This document shows positions 43,604-53,076 of a stretch of DNA of 64,000 nt, piece after piece; position 1 is the stretch's first letter, and every line of letters begins with the position of its first letter. Origin of the DNA: Clostridia bacterium. Lineage in GTDB: Bacteria; Bacillota; Clostridia; Christensenellales; Aristaeellaceae. Both the position numbers and the translations under genes were made by a program. The notes under the pieces are model-generated. The model searched no databases. It was not told the origin of the DNA and saw only the letters and a list, made by a program, of their open reading frames with translations. The stretch lies in contig JAFUFB010000001.1 of assembly GCA_017470145.1 (NCBI GenBank), positions 20,158 to 84,157 of the forward strand, read 5' to 3'.

Positions 43604-46600
43604 TTATGCAACCCTCGCGTTGTCGTTCACCCGTTCGATGGCTTTCTTTATGCCTTCCCACACCTTCAGATCCGTGAATATTTCCACGATGCTGCCCTGG
43701 TCGGTAAATGGCGCGTGCTGCATGACGGAGTAATCCTTCAGCATCCCGTTTTGTACGATGTATTCCACAATCTGGTTCACAAAATAGATCTGCCGGCTGT
43801 CCAGCTGCGTGCTGTTCAGATACTCCGCGAAGGCCTCCTTGGCCGCGGCCATGTCTAATCCTATTACGCTCCGAACAAATTCTCCCAGCGGCACCGATCC
43901 GATCTCCCGCTCGTAATCCTGCTTTGTTCCCACTTCGCTCCAGAGGATGCGCTCCAATTCCGCGATGTCCTCTTCCTTCAGCGGAATATTTCCTTTCAGC
44001 TTCGCGATGGCCGCGTTCTCCTGATGCTGTCGAACATAGAATTCCGCTTTCTTCTTGTAATCGTCCAGATAGTCATAGTCCAGCTGAGATTCATGGAATT
44101 CCATGGACAGAACCTCGTCGTCGAAATTGGTTGTGTAGGTTGTTCTGCTCACCGGGATGTACTTGATCAAATCGCGCAGCTGATTCCGGATGTTTTCAAA
44201 TTCATTGATCCCGGCATTCTCCAGATAGCTAGTCTTCAAAATCTTCTGAATCAGTTCCTGCTGGGCTTTGATCTCCGGAATGCCGCCCAGCCCGGCCAGG
44301 GCCTGCACCTTGTTTATCAGATCCTTCCTGGCTCTGTCATACTTCTTCCCCACCAGGTAAGCCAGCTCAATCCCGTACATCAGCGCGTCGAAGCGCAGAG
44401 CCTTCGCGTCGTCCGCCTCCGGCTGGATCAGGGGCGCCAGCTCCTCCGCCATTTCCAGCGTGTTTTCATAGGTCAGCGCCTGATAGTTCTCCGGATCGCT
44501 GTACCGCTCCACGTATCTCAGATGTTGCTTGACGGCGAAATTCTCCCTGTCCAGAGCCTGCACCTGCGCCGCCATCTCCTGCACCAGATCCTTCCGGAAA
44601 GCCGTCAGCTCCTCCGTCTGATAATCCATGTCCTGCAGCTTGTATACAATCTGTGCCTTCAAATTGAACAGCGCAGCGGAAAGCGCCAATGTGCTCTGGG
44701 CTGCTTTCCCTTTGTTCATCCGGAAAAACTCAAAGTTCCCGCAGAAGTCGAAGATATAGAATATATCCTTGTCCTTCCCATCGATCAGCCCCGGGCATAA
44801 CCGGGTGCCCCGCCCGATCATCTGCCAGAACTTGGCCTTGCTCATTACCTTTTTGAAGAACACCAGGTTCAGCACCTCAGGCACGTCGATGCCCGTGTCC
44901 AGCATGTCCACGGAAATAGCGATCTGCGGCAGCTTATCCGGCTCGGAGAATTCATCGATGGCGCTCTGGGCGTAAGTCATGTAGTTATCGATAACCTTGG
45001 CCCATCCGGTCAGTTGGGGAAATTCCTTCCCGAAGTTTTCCAGAATCTTCTCCGCATGCTTATGGTTCTTGGCGAAGATGATGGTTTTGCCAATCTTGTT
45101 GCCATAATCGATCTTCAGCCCTTCCTTCATCAGGATTCGCAGAACCTCCCGGATGGTATCCTCGTTGAAAATCCATTCATTTAGCGCGCTGGAAGAAATG
45201 CTCTCCGGCAGTTCCCCGTTCTCGTCGCCAAAGGTCCGCTCGTATTCTTCCTTTTCCTCCGGGGTCAGATCATCATAGATAATCCCCCACTGAATGAATT
45301 TCAACGTAGTCTCCACGCTGACGAAGTCCACCAGGTATCCATCCTGAACAGCCTGCCCTAGTTCGTATCCATAGGTGGGAATGCCATTCTCCAGTTCAAA
45401 GACCTCATAGGTGTTCCGGTCCACCTCGTCCTTCGGAGTAGCCGTCAACCCAACCAGCGGCGCATCGAAATAGTTGAAGATGTCCTGATACTTATTGTAG
45501 ATCGATCGATGTGCCTCATCGCAGATCACCAGATCGAAATGGCCGCAGGTAAACAGCCGATCGTCGTTTTCATCATGGACAGAGTCGATGCAGTTGAACA
45601 TGGTCTGATAGGTGGAGAAGACGCAGTGCGCTCCGTAATTCGTTTTGTCCTCGCATAGATCCACCACGGACAGCTCCGGCATCAGATTCACAAAATTCCG
45701 CTTCGCCTGGGTCACCAGGGAATTCCGGTCCGCCAGGAACAGGATATCCCTCACCCATCCCCGCTCCATCAGCACCTTGCAAAGGGCAATGATCGTCCGG
45801 GTCTTGCCGCTGCCGGTGGCCATTACCAACAGCGCCTTCCGGCGGTTCTTTTGGTCGAAGCTTTCGCAGACCGCCTTGATGGCCTCCTCCTGATAATATC
45901 GTCCGGCGATGTTCTTATCCACCTGCACCATGTTCAGCGGGAGCCGCATTTTCCGCAGATTGAACAGCTTTTCCAGATCCCGCTTACTGTAGATGGTCGC
46001 AACCTTCCGCTCTGGATACTGTCCATCCTCCATGCTGACCTCAAAGCCGTTTGTCAGGAAGATCACCGGCCGGCGACCATATTGCTTCTCCAATAGATCA
46101 GCGTAGAGCTTCGCCTGTTGACGACCCTTGGCCACATCCACGCAGGTTCGCTTGGCTTCGATCACCGCCAGGGCCTTGCCGTCATCTCCGTATAGCACAT
46201 AGTCCGCGTATCCGGCTCCGCTCTTGTTGGGCATGCCCTGCAGCTCCACCTCTTCGATCCAGTTCTTCCCGTGTATCCAGCCCGCGTCCTCCAGCATGAC
46301 GTCGATGTACAGCTTCCGGGTCTTGTATTCGGAGATGTCCAGGGGCTTGGGGGTGTAAGTTTCCTGCTGCTCTTCCCGCCGGGCAGTCAATTGCTGCCGC
46401 AGAGTGGCGTTTTCCTCGATCAGCTTCGCCAGCTGAATTTCCGTTTCCTGTGGAACCACCGCCACGGGGACGGCCAACTGTTCCGCCAGGGTAGGATCAA
46501 AAGCGCCAGATTCATATTCGCTGCCGTAGCAATAGGCCACAAAATCCAGGAACACCCATAGGTTCTGCAGGCAGAGCATGGCCTGCTCCTTGGTGATTCG

Positions 46601-46900
46601 CCGGCCATCATGGGCCGCGCAGTTGCCTGTTTTCCGGATGTAGTCCATCCGGCGCATCAGGTCCGCATCCACGATGTCCCGGAATTCCTCCGTGCTCATC
46701 AGACTGATCAGCTTGTCATCCCATGGCATGGAAAGGGCGCTGTCCACGGAATACATCCATTTGACAGCGAACTCCATCGCCCGCCGGCAGTTCAGCACGC
46801 AGGCCGCCGGGTCGATGCTGTAGATCTTTTCCGCCGCCACCGCCACCTCCCCGAAGGGAGCAAAGTCTGGCACGGAAAGGAGGAAATCAAAATTGGTCAT
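43604..46900 (-). CDS. hsdR: Type I restriction enzyme, R subunit
   Basis: 1098 residues. It translocates and cleaves DNA lacking the cognate methylation. An N-terminal DUF4145-like domain (about 1-130) and a short coiled coil (152-180) precede the PD-(D/E)xK nuclease (YADYVLY at 231-237, VIEAKR at 246-251). The SF2 motor follows: Walker A ATGSGKT (361-367), DEAH (461-464), LTATP (485-489) and IGRGTRLCPG. All core motifs are intact. It is the last gene of the operon M-S-R. Confidence 0.96.
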   Translation of the reverse strand: MTNFDFLLSVPDFAPFGEVAVAAEKIYSIDPAACVLNCRRAMEFAVKWMYSVDSALSMPWDDKLISLMSTEEFRDIVDADLMRRMDYIRKTGNCAAHDGRRITKEQAMLCLQNLWVFLDFVAYCYGSEYESGAFDPTLAEQLAVPVAVVPQETEIQLAKLIEENATLRQQLTARREEQQETYTPKPLDISEYKTRKLYIDVMLEDAGWIHGKNWIEEVELQGMPNKSGAGYADYVLYGDDGKALAVIEAKRTCVDVAKGRQQAKLYADLLEKQYGRRPVIFLTNGFEVSMEDGQYPERKVATIYSKRDLEKLFNLRKMRLPLNMVQVDKNIAGRYYQEEAIKAVCESFDQKNRRKALLVMATGSGKTRTIIALCKVLMERGWVRDILFLADRNSLVTQAKRNFVNLMPELSVVDLCEDKTNYGAHCVFSTYQTMFNCIDSVHDENDDRLFTCGHFDLVICDEAHRSIYNKYQDIFNYFDAPLVGLTATPKDEVDRNTYEVFELENGIPTYGYELGQAVQDGYLVDFVSVETTLKFIQWGIIYDDLTPEEKEEYERTFGDENGELPESISSSALNEWIFNEDTIREVLRILMKEGLKIDYGNKIGKTIIFAKNHKHAEKILENFGKEFPQLTGWAKVIDNYMTYAQSAIDEFSEPDKLPQIAISVDMLDTGIDVPEVLNLVFFKKVMSKAKFWQMIGRGTRLCPGLIDGKDKDIFYIFDFCGNFEFFRMNKGKAAQSTLALSAALFNLKAQIVYKLQDMDYQTEELTAFRKDLVQEMAAQVQALDRENFAVKQHLRYVERYSDPENYQALTYENTLEMAEELAPLIQPEADDAKALRFDALMYGIELAYLVGKKYDRARKDLINKVQALAGLGGIPEIKAQQELIQKILKTSYLENAGINEFENIRNQLRDLIKYIPVSRTTYTTNFDDEVLSMEFHESQLDYDYLDDYKKKAEFYVRQHQENAAIAKLKGNIPLKEEDIAELERILWSEVGTKQDYEREIGSVPLGEFVRSVIGLDMAAAKEAFAEYLNSTQLDSRQIYFVNQIVEYIVQNGMLKDYSVMQHAPFTDQGSIVEIFTDLKVWEGIKKAIERVNDNARVA

Positions 46901-46922
46901 CGTGGATCACCTCTGAAAATAG

Positions 46923-48032
46923 TCATCCGAAGTATTGCTGCATCAGGCTGTCGAAAAGGAGCTGGGCTTTGTCCAAAGCTTCTTGCACGGCTAATTTTGA
47001 TTTGTCGACCTGGGAGACGAAAACGGCGAACTGGTCTTGGACTCCAATCGGTGGTAATTCAATGACCGCGTCTTCAAAATCACTCCGTTTGATGTGCTCC
47101 ATTGTTGGCTTAAAACCATGCGCGTTCCTAAAAGCCTGACGCAACGCTTCTTCTGTGGAATAAACAAAGTAAATCTTGTTTATCGGCATCTTGTCAAAAA
47201 TGACACGGAAGATATGTTGATTAAGCCAAGCATCTCCTCCTTCCCATACGTATGCTTCTAGGTGTGTTGCCCATGAAACGAGTATATCGCCAGAATAAAC
47301 CCGATACTTGCTATCAACCGTTCCAGAATAATGATTGTATGGAGCAGTTTTATCATTCAGATTCTGAATGCGAATGATAGGAAGTCCTTCTGTTGTCCAA
47401 TCTGTTGGCTTGAACGCATATCCATTTATATACGTTGCCACATCACCCATTCGTACACGTACAGTTGTAGAGCTTTCGGTCATCTCGACAAATCGGGCTT
47501 TGATGAGGGTGTCGAGGGTGTGAAGCTGGCGCTGGCGGGATTCAATAATCTTTCTAATTCGATTTAAATGTGATACTTGGTCCTTCTGTTCAATCAATGT
47601 AGGAATGCCAATTTGATAACTTTCTAAAAATGATTTCGGTACACGCTTCTGTCCAGCGCTACCAGTCATATGAATCTCTGCCTCGTGCCTGAATGCCGGC
47701 CATGCGGTCAAATAGTAAAGCCACTTTCCATCAATCTTATCAGGAATCGGCCGCAAAACGTGAAATTCCGTACTTCCGACGCCAATACCATTTTTAAGCC
47801 CCAACGCTTGTGCACCTTTTCCATTCTCCATACAAGGTGTTATCTTTGCAAAAAGAACGTCCCCTTCCTGGAATGTAGTATATCCTCTCTTTACCTCACC
47901 AAATGAACGGATAACGCTTGTGTTGATTCTACCATCTTCCGAAACATCAGGCATTGCTATAAACGAGATAGGAGTACTGTCATTAATGTCTTGTGATTTG
48001 GGATTGATCACGCACACATCAGATAGTTTCAC
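46923..48032 (-). CDS. hsdS: Type I restriction-modification specificity subunit
   Basis: 369 residues with two target recognition domains. TRD1 is about 1-160, then a conserved helix (IEQKDQVSHLNRIRKIIES), TRD2 about 190-330, and a closing helix. The order of repeats (GDVLFAKITPC and GDILVSWATHLEAYVWEG) matches HsdS. The gene is visibly more A/T-rich than hsdM and hsdR, as expected for a subunit that is often exchanged. The DNA target cannot be read from the sequence. Confidence 0.95.
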   Translation of the reverse strand: MKLSDVCVINPKSQDINDSTPISFIAMPDVSEDGRINTSVIRSFGEVKRGYTTFQEGDVLFAKITPCMENGKGAQALGLKNGIGVGSTEFHVLRPIPDKIDGKWLYYLTAWPAFRHEAEIHMTGSAGQKRVPKSFLESYQIGIPTLIEQKDQVSHLNRIRKIIESRQRQLHTLDTLIKARFVEMTESSTTVRVRMGDVATYINGYAFKPTDWTTEGLPIIRIQNLNDKTAPYNHYSGTVDSKYRVYSGDILVSWATHLEAYVWEGGDAWLNQHIFRVIFDKMPINKIYFVYSTEEALRQAFRNAHGFKPTMEHIKRSDFEDAVIELPPIGVQDQFAVFVSQVDKSKLAVQEALDKAQLLFDSLMQQYFG

Positions 48033-48059
48033 TCCATCACCTCCCCCACCAATCCGAAT

Positions 48060-49562
48060 TTACACTCCCAACAACCGTTCCAACTCACCCATCTCTATCC
48101 CAATCTTCCGATCCAGTTCCCGCAGTTCCGCCATAATCTCTCCCGTCGGCGGGTACTCCACTGGCTTATATTCCGTCTGCTTATACTTATTGATGGACAG
48201 GTCGTACCCGTTCTCCACGATCTCGTCCTTCGGCACCAGGAAGGATTGCTCTGTCCGCTTCCTGCCTTCCTCCCCTTCCAGATTGCCGAATCTGGCGATG
48301 ATATCTGGAATATCATTCTCCTGGATGGGGCTGCGCTTATCGTCCAGGCTGAACCCGTCCGCCCTCATGTCATAGAACCATACCTTGTCTGTGCCCCCAT
48401 GGTTCGTCTTCGTGAAGATCAGCACGGCCGTGCTGACCCCGGCATAGGGCTTGAACACCCCCGAGGGCATCGATATGACCGCTTCCAGTCGTTGCCGCTC
48501 AATGATTTCCTGCCGGATGGCCTTGTGGGCTGTGGAGGAGCCAAACAGCACCCCGTCCGGAACGATGCAGGCACAGCGGCCGCCAATCCGCAGCATTTTG
48601 ACGAACAGTGCCAGGAACAGCAGCTCCGTTTTCTTGGTCTTGCAAACCTTCAGCAAATCCGTACTGACCGTCTCCGCGTCCAGGCTGCCCTTGAAAGGAG
48701 GATTCGCCAGGATCAGGGTGTACCTCTCCCGGTCCGGATTCTGGTCGCTGAGACTGTCCCGATATTCGATCAGGGGATTTTCCACGCCGTGGGTCATCAT
48801 GTTCATGGCGCCGATTCGGAGCATAGTCCGGTCCATGTCGAAGCCGGTGAACATATGGTTCATGTAATGGTCCCGATTTTCCTTGTTGAAAAAGACTTCC
48901 GCTTTCCGATTTTCCTTCATAAAATCACTGACAGCGACCAAAAATCCAGACGTGCCACAAGATGGATCGCAGGTATAATCATCCGCCTTGGGCTGCATCA
49001 TGTCCACCATCATGCGGATGATATGCCGCGGCGTCCGGAATTGCCCATTCACCCCTGCGGTGGATAGCTTCGACAGCAGATATTCATAGACGTCGCCCCG
49101 GGCGTCCGTGTCGCTGAGCTTCGCCATCTGTTCGTAGATGCCGTCCATGGCCGTGACGATCTTATCCAGCATCAGCGGCGTAGGCACCTTGAAGATGGCA
49201 TCGCCCATGTATTTGGAATAGGCGCTTTCCTTGTCGCCGTGCAGGTTCTTGATGAAGGGGAATACCCATTCCTGCATCACGCTGTACATCTTCGCCGCCG
49301 GAAAATCGTGGAAAACACTCCATTTCAGCTGCGTCCCATCCACCGTCTGGCTCCCGATCTGCACCTCTTCCGCAAAGATACTTTCAAAGGGCAGCCCCAG
49401 CATGGCGCTCTCCTTTGCGTGCAGTGTGTCCGCAGCGTCCAGGTCATGGATAAACATCAGATAGGTCATCTGCTCAATGACCTCCAGCGGGTTGGTCAGC
49501 CCGCCGGTCCAAAAAATCTCCCATAAACTGTCAATCCTGTTTTTCAGTTCACCGGTAATCAT
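48060..49562 (-). CDS. hsdM: Type I restriction-modification methyltransferase subunit
   Basis: 500 residues. It N6-methylates adenine in the target, and is needed for cleavage. Start MITGELKNRIDSLWEIFW with GAGGTG eight bases upstream. SAM motif I is DPSCGTSGF (199-207); the catalytic motif is NPPF (287-290). The last 20 residues form the expected helix (ELRELDRKIGIEMGELERL). hsdS starts 27 bases after its stop. Confidence 0.96.
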   Translation of the reverse strand: MITGELKNRIDSLWEIFWTGGLTNPLEVIEQMTYLMFIHDLDAADTLHAKESAMLGLPFESIFAEEVQIGSQTVDGTQLKWSVFHDFPAAKMYSVMQEWVFPFIKNLHGDKESAYSKYMGDAIFKVPTPLMLDKIVTAMDGIYEQMAKLSDTDARGDVYEYLLSKLSTAGVNGQFRTPRHIIRMMVDMMQPKADDYTCDPSCGTSGFLVAVSDFMKENRKAEVFFNKENRDHYMNHMFTGFDMDRTMLRIGAMNMMTHGVENPLIEYRDSLSDQNPDRERYTLILANPPFKGSLDAETVSTDLLKVCKTKKTELLFLALFVKMLRIGGRCACIVPDGVLFGSSTAHKAIRQEIIERQRLEAVISMPSGVFKPYAGVSTAVLIFTKTNHGGTDKVWFYDMRADGFSLDDKRSPIQENDIPDIIARFGNLEGEEGRKRTEQSFLVPKDEIVENGYDLSINKYKQTEYKPVEYPPTGEIMAELRELDRKIGIEMGELERLLGV

Positions 49563-49663
49563 TCTTGTCCACCTCTCGATGATCTTTTCACATAAACCAT
49601 GCAGTTCTATCAAAGGCTGGTCGCAGGAGCAAGCTCTTTTTCCGACGGGCAAAATGTAAATTG

Positions 49664-49723
49664 TGAAACAGCGGGACGGTCTTTTTCGTTTCATGAAACA
49701 GCGGGACGGTCTTTTTCGTTTCA
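49664..49723 (+). repeat. Two tandem copies of a 30-bp REP-like repeat
   Basis: 49664-49693 and 49694-49723 are identical. Each begins TGAAACAGCGGGACGG and ends TTTTTCGTTTCA, so TGAAAC/GTTTCA are terminal inverted repeats. Near-identical copies (one base different) lie at 54567-54596 and 54607-54636 in the same orientation. The GGGACGG core and placement between genes resemble REP elements mobilised by Y1 transposases; none is encoded here. Confidence 0.85.
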
Positions 49724-49748
49724 TTTTCATCCCCGCCAAGATCGCAGT

Positions 49749-50714
49749 TCACCTGGGGAATCTGCCGTCCTCCACATCCTTCCATTCCCGAGCTTTCATG
49801 CGGTCAAATTCTTCCTCCGTGATGGTCAGAATGGTGCCGTGCTTGAAGCCATAGGGAAAGTGAAATGCTTTATCGGATCGTACAAAAGCACCGCTGGCCA
49901 TGCTGGGGGCAAGAAATGGAACGTATCCCTGTCCTGCGCCGCGCACGCCATAGTAATCAATGAACAGCGCCCACTGACCATCCTCCAATCTGACGGCTGT
50001 CGGCGCTTCGTACAGTCCTTCCTGTACCGCAAGCATCGCTTCATCGAAGCTTTCGACTCTGGCGAAAGGGCCTGTCACATGATCGCTTACCAGCTCGATC
50101 ATCCGGCTTGGGTTCTTTTCACTCTTGACAAACAGATAGTATTTGCCATCCTCCTCGTACATCGCCGAATCGATACAGCCGCTATCCTCTTTTCGATAGA
50201 GCAGCTTCGGCGCTGAGAAGGTTGTAAAATCCCGGGTGCGGCTGTAATAGATCGCCTTGGGGCCAAAGTGATTGCTGCGGTGGGAGGAGGACCAATGCAG
50301 CACATAATCGTCGTTCTCCGGATCGAAGATGATGTCCGGCGCCCACAGGCAGCCATAGTTTTCATCGCCCAGGGGGATCAATTCCTGTTCGGACCAATGG
50401 ATAAGGTCATCCGACCACCAGTGAGCCAGGGCCTTGCTGCCATCGGTGTTGATGACGTCCCAGCTGTGCCGGTACTTCCCCCGCATACCATAGGACAGGG
50501 AAAGATCCGTCGCGAAGATATGCACACGACCGGTGTGCCGATCCCGCACGATGGTCATGTCCCGCACCCCGTGATCGCCATAGTAGGCCCAGAGGATGGG
50601 CTGACCATCATTCAATGCTTCCCATGTAAAGCCATCCCTGCTGATGGCAAAATAAACCTGCTCTCCTTCCGGAGATGTTGTCTCCCGAAAGTGAACAAAC
50701 AGATAGTTCTTCAT
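49749..50714 (-). CDS. GH43-like five-bladed beta-propeller glycosidase
   Basis: 321 residues. Blade motifs are visible: YVHFRET-type start, VRDMTIVRDRHTGRVHIFATD, LWAPDIIFDPENDDYVLHWSSS, CIDSAMYEEDGKYYLFVKSE and YEAPTAVRLEDGQWALFIDYYG. Acidic residues fit the Asp/Asp/Glu catalytic triad of clan GH-F. Probably an arabinosidase or xylosidase; there is no signal peptide, so it acts in the cytoplasm. A LacI-type operator lies 24 bases upstream. Confidence 0.8.
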   Translation of the reverse strand: MKNYLFVHFRETTSPEGEQVYFAISRDGFTWEALNDGQPILWAYYGDHGVRDMTIVRDRHTGRVHIFATDLSLSYGMRGKYRHSWDVINTDGSKALAHWWSDDLIHWSEQELIPLGDENYGCLWAPDIIFDPENDDYVLHWSSSHRSNHFGPKAIYYSRTRDFTTFSAPKLLYRKEDSGCIDSAMYEEDGKYYLFVKSEKNPSRMIELVSDHVTGPFARVESFDEAMLAVQEGLYEAPTAVRLEDGQWALFIDYYGVRGAGQGYVPFLAPSMASGAFVRSDKAFHFPYGFKHGTILTITEEEFDRMKAREWKDVEDGRFPR

Positions 50715-50737
50715 CCGAACAACCTCCTTCGTGATGG

Positions 50738-50753
50738 CTTAAACCCGTTTAAG
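50738..50753 (-). promoter_or_regulatory. LacI-type operator upstream of the GH43 gene
   Basis: A perfect palindrome with a two-base centre, CTTAAAC-CC-GTTTAAG, 24 bases before the GH43 start. The form fits LacI/GalR regulators of sugar genes. No LacI gene is present in the window and no clear -10/-35 pair was found beside it. Confidence 0.5.
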
Positions 50754-50790
50754 CAAACCATTCCTTGACTATTTCCGTTATATTCAGCCA

Positions 50791-51117
50791 TCAATCCTTT
50801 CTGGGCTGCTTTGGAGCGCGTTTGGGAGTGAGCAATTCTAAATCTTGCAGCTTCCGGCCAAGCTCATCATCTTTGGCGATCAGCAGCAAATCCTTTTCCA
50901 AGCCTCCGATGGCGTGCAATACAGCTGCATAAGCCCCGAATGCCACCGAGGGCGTTCCTTTTTCTATCGCACTGACGGTGGCTCGCGATACACCTGCGCG
51001 TTCCGCGACCAATTCTGAAGACAGATGTCGCCGGAGCCGCGCCAGTCGGATTTGCTCTCCCATCTGACTCAGCAACTTTTGCGTTTGAGGTAAAACTACG
51101 ACCGCTTTTCTGCCCAC
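50791..51117 (-). CDS. XRE-family transcriptional regulator
   Basis: 108 residues starting at a GTG eight bases after AGGCGG. The helix-turn-helix is IRLARLRRHLSSELVAERAG then VSRATVSAIEKG. The sequence SVAFGAYAAVLHAIGGLEKDLLLIAKDDELGRKL is typical of regulators paired with HipA-like kinases, but no HipA gene is adjacent, so it may be an orphan antitoxin. It has its own consensus promoter. Confidence 0.85.
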   Translation of the reverse strand: MGRKAVVVLPQTQKLLSQMGEQIRLARLRRHLSSELVAERAGVSRATVSAIEKGTPSVAFGAYAAVLHAIGGLEKDLLLIAKDDELGRKLQDLELLTPKRAPKQPRKD

Positions 51118-51148
51118 AGAGTTCACCGCCTTTCGAATAACAATCCAA

Positions 51149-51177
51149 ATTATAAACACAAGCATCTATTTTGTCAA
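51149..51177 (-). promoter_or_regulatory. Promoter of the XRE regulator
   Basis: Exact TTGACA (51172-51177), a 17-base spacer and exact TATAAT (51149-51154). Confidence 0.85.
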
Positions 51178-51189
51178 TAAATATGATCA

Positions 51190-51423
51190 TTATGATTTAT
51201 TGAATCGTCGACTGCTTCTACAATTTAGATCTACCACGCGGATTGCTCCCGTGCCGTCACAGCGAGGGCATGCTCCCTGGCTGTTAAAGGCCAGCTTCTC
51301 CGCCACGGGGCCATAAATTTGTGCGCAAGGTGGCATATTACACGCTGAAAGTCCTGTTTTGTTGGAAAAATCTCTTTCAGAAGGGCGGTATAGCCCAAAT
51401 TTTTCAACAAATGTAAAAACGTG
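51190..51423 (-). pseudogene. Fragment of a UvrA-like ABC ATPase
   Basis: An open frame of 77 codons without a start. Its middle reads AEKLAFNSQGACPRCDGTGA, like the UvrA segment (FxFNSxGACPxCxGxG) that carries a zinc finger. Upstream residues (FGLYRPSERDFSNKTG) and downstream ones do not continue the family. The fragment is probably a remnant. A DnaJ-like CxxCxGxG module is a less likely reading because of the FNS lead-in. Confidence 0.4.
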
Positions 51424-51574
51424 TCAATTGTACCGAAAACGACATCTCTTCGCTTTGGAGTCATATTAGCTGCCCTTTCAAAAATACTTATTGTCAGCCG
51501 GGTGGCTAATACCTATGTAGTTCGGAATCGTGAGCTTTTGAAGGTAGAAAAACGAAAAAAAACGACAGTTCTGT

Positions 51575-51603
51575 TTGCCTGGAAGTATAGGCATGCGTAT
51601 AAT
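51575..51603 (+). promoter_or_regulatory. Promoter of the MATE gene
   Basis: TTGCCT (51575-51580), a 17-base spacer and TATAAT (51598-51603), 91 bases before the start. Confidence 0.6.
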
Positions 51604-51693
51604 GGAAGAAGCGATGTCGGACCTGCGTGTATCTGGGGTACATGCAGAGAATGAAGTATGCCCTGGAGGAGATCCCCGCTGCGGAGGAATCAA

Positions 51694-53070
51694 ATGAAGC
51701 GTAAACAGAGAATCATCAATGACCTGACGGTGGGCTCTGTCCCCCGTACACTGCTGACCTTTTCCTTCCCTCTTCTGCTGTCCGGATTGCTGCAGCTGGT
51801 CTACAACATGGTGGACATGGTTGTCGTAGGCCGATTTGTCGGTACGGAGGGGCTGTCGGCCGTGTCCATCGGCGGCGAGGTGCTTTCGCTGATTACCTTC
51901 GTGGCCATGGGACTTTCCAACGCGGGGCAGATCCTGATCTCCCGGTACGTGGGAGAATCCCGGAACGATCTGGTGGGTGACATGGTGGGCACGCTGTTCA
52001 CCCTGCTCATGAGCCTGGCTGTGGTTATCACCGGGGTATTTATCCTGACCTATCAGGATATTATCCGCTGGTTGAACACGCCGCCTGAAATCTGGGAGTA
52101 CACCAGACAGTATTCCATTACCTGTGTGTGGGGAATTGTGTTTATCTACGGCTATAACCTGGTCAGCGCGATTCTTCGCGGGATGGGAGATTCCAGACAT
52201 CCCTTTCAGTTTATTGCTATAGCTTCCGTGATCAATGTGATCCTGGATATTCTGCTGGTAGGGCCGCTGCACATGGGACCACTGGGTGCTGCGCTGGCCA
52301 CGGTGATTGGCCAGGCGATCAGCTTCCTGTTCGCGCTGCGCCTCTTATATAAAAACAGAGCGGAAATCCACTTTGATTTCCGCCCGCAATCCTTCCGGAT
52401 TAAGGTGAATTCTCTGAAACCGCTTCTGTCTCTGGGGATTCCTATGGTGATTCAGTCCGCGGCTGTGACCTTCTCCATGCTGTATGTCAATTCGTATGTG
52501 AACACCTATGGTACGACAGCGGTGGCTGTGACGGGGGTTGCCAGAAAGCTGGAGAACATGATCGGCGTGGTTTCCCAGGCCATTTCCTCCGCCGGCGGCG
52601 CGATGGTTTCTCAGGCTTTGGGAGCGAAAAAGACCGAGCGTGTTCCAAAGGTATTCGCCCACGCGCTGTGGATTGTCGCGGTTCCCGCCTCCGTCTTTGC
52701 GCTGATTACCGTGTTCCATCCAGAATGGCTCTTTGGCCTCTTCTCGGATGATCCGGCGGTTCTGGCCATGTCGCTGACATACATTCCGGTGGCTTTGGTG
52801 CAGTACCTCGGAGCTACGCTTCGCCCCGCCAGCTTTGCGCTGATTAACGGTTCCGGGAATTCCAGACTGAATCTGACGGTAGCGCTGCTGGACGGCATCG
52901 CCGCCCGGATTGGGCTGGCACTTCTGCTGGGTGTTACTCTGAACTGGGGCATCCGCGGGTTTTGGTATGGGAACGCCTTTGCGGGGCTGATGCCCTTCCT
53001 GATTGGCAGCACATATCTGATCTCCGGAAGGTGGAAAAACGCGGGCGAAAGCAGACGCACGGCGAAGTGA
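51694..53070 (+). CDS. MATE family efflux transporter
   Basis: 458 residues, 12 predicted helices. The start is the ATG five bases after GGAGGA; an ATG at 51658 lacks such a site. Typical segments: TFSFPLLLSGLLQLVYNMVDMVVVGRFVG, AISSAGGAMVSQALGAKK and AILRGMGDSRHPF. It exports cationic drugs or metabolites using Na+ or H+. It is convergent with the AAA ATPase gene, six bases apart. Confidence 0.93.
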   Translation: MKRKQRIINDLTVGSVPRTLLTFSFPLLLSGLLQLVYNMVDMVVVGRFVGTEGLSAVSIGGEVLSLITFVAMGLSNAGQILISRYVGESRNDLVGDMVGTLFTLLMSLAVVITGVFILTYQDIIRWLNTPPEIWEYTRQYSITCVWGIVFIYGYNLVSAILRGMGDSRHPFQFIAIASVINVILDILLVGPLHMGPLGAALATVIGQAISFLFALRLLYKNRAEIHFDFRPQSFRIKVNSLKPLLSLGIPMVIQSAAVTFSMLYVNSYVNTYGTTAVAVTGVARKLENMIGVVSQAISSAGGAMVSQALGAKKTERVPKVFAHALWIVAVPASVFALITVFHPEWLFGLFSDDPAVLAMSLTYIPVALVQYLGATLRPASFALINGSGNSRLNLTVALLDGIAARIGLALLLGVTLNWGIRGFWYGNAFAGLMPFLIGSTYLISGRWKNAGESRRTAK

Positions 53071-53076
53071 TCCGGA

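Noticed and set aside
49562-49739. N-terminal extension of hsdM to 49739
   Set aside because: The extension is a translation of the 30-bp REP-like repeats (repeated KRKRPSRCF); the ATG at 49562 has a good ribosome binding site.
50738-50753. Catabolite-control (cre) site at the GH43 gene
   Set aside because: The palindrome lacks the WWTGNAARCGNWWWCAWW pattern; a LacI-type local operator fits better.
51231-51464. A 77-codon minus-strand frame (MTPKRRDVVFGTID...)
   Set aside because: No ribosome binding site and no recognisable family. The overlapping frame has the UvrA-like motif instead. It could still be a frameshifted part of the same remnant.
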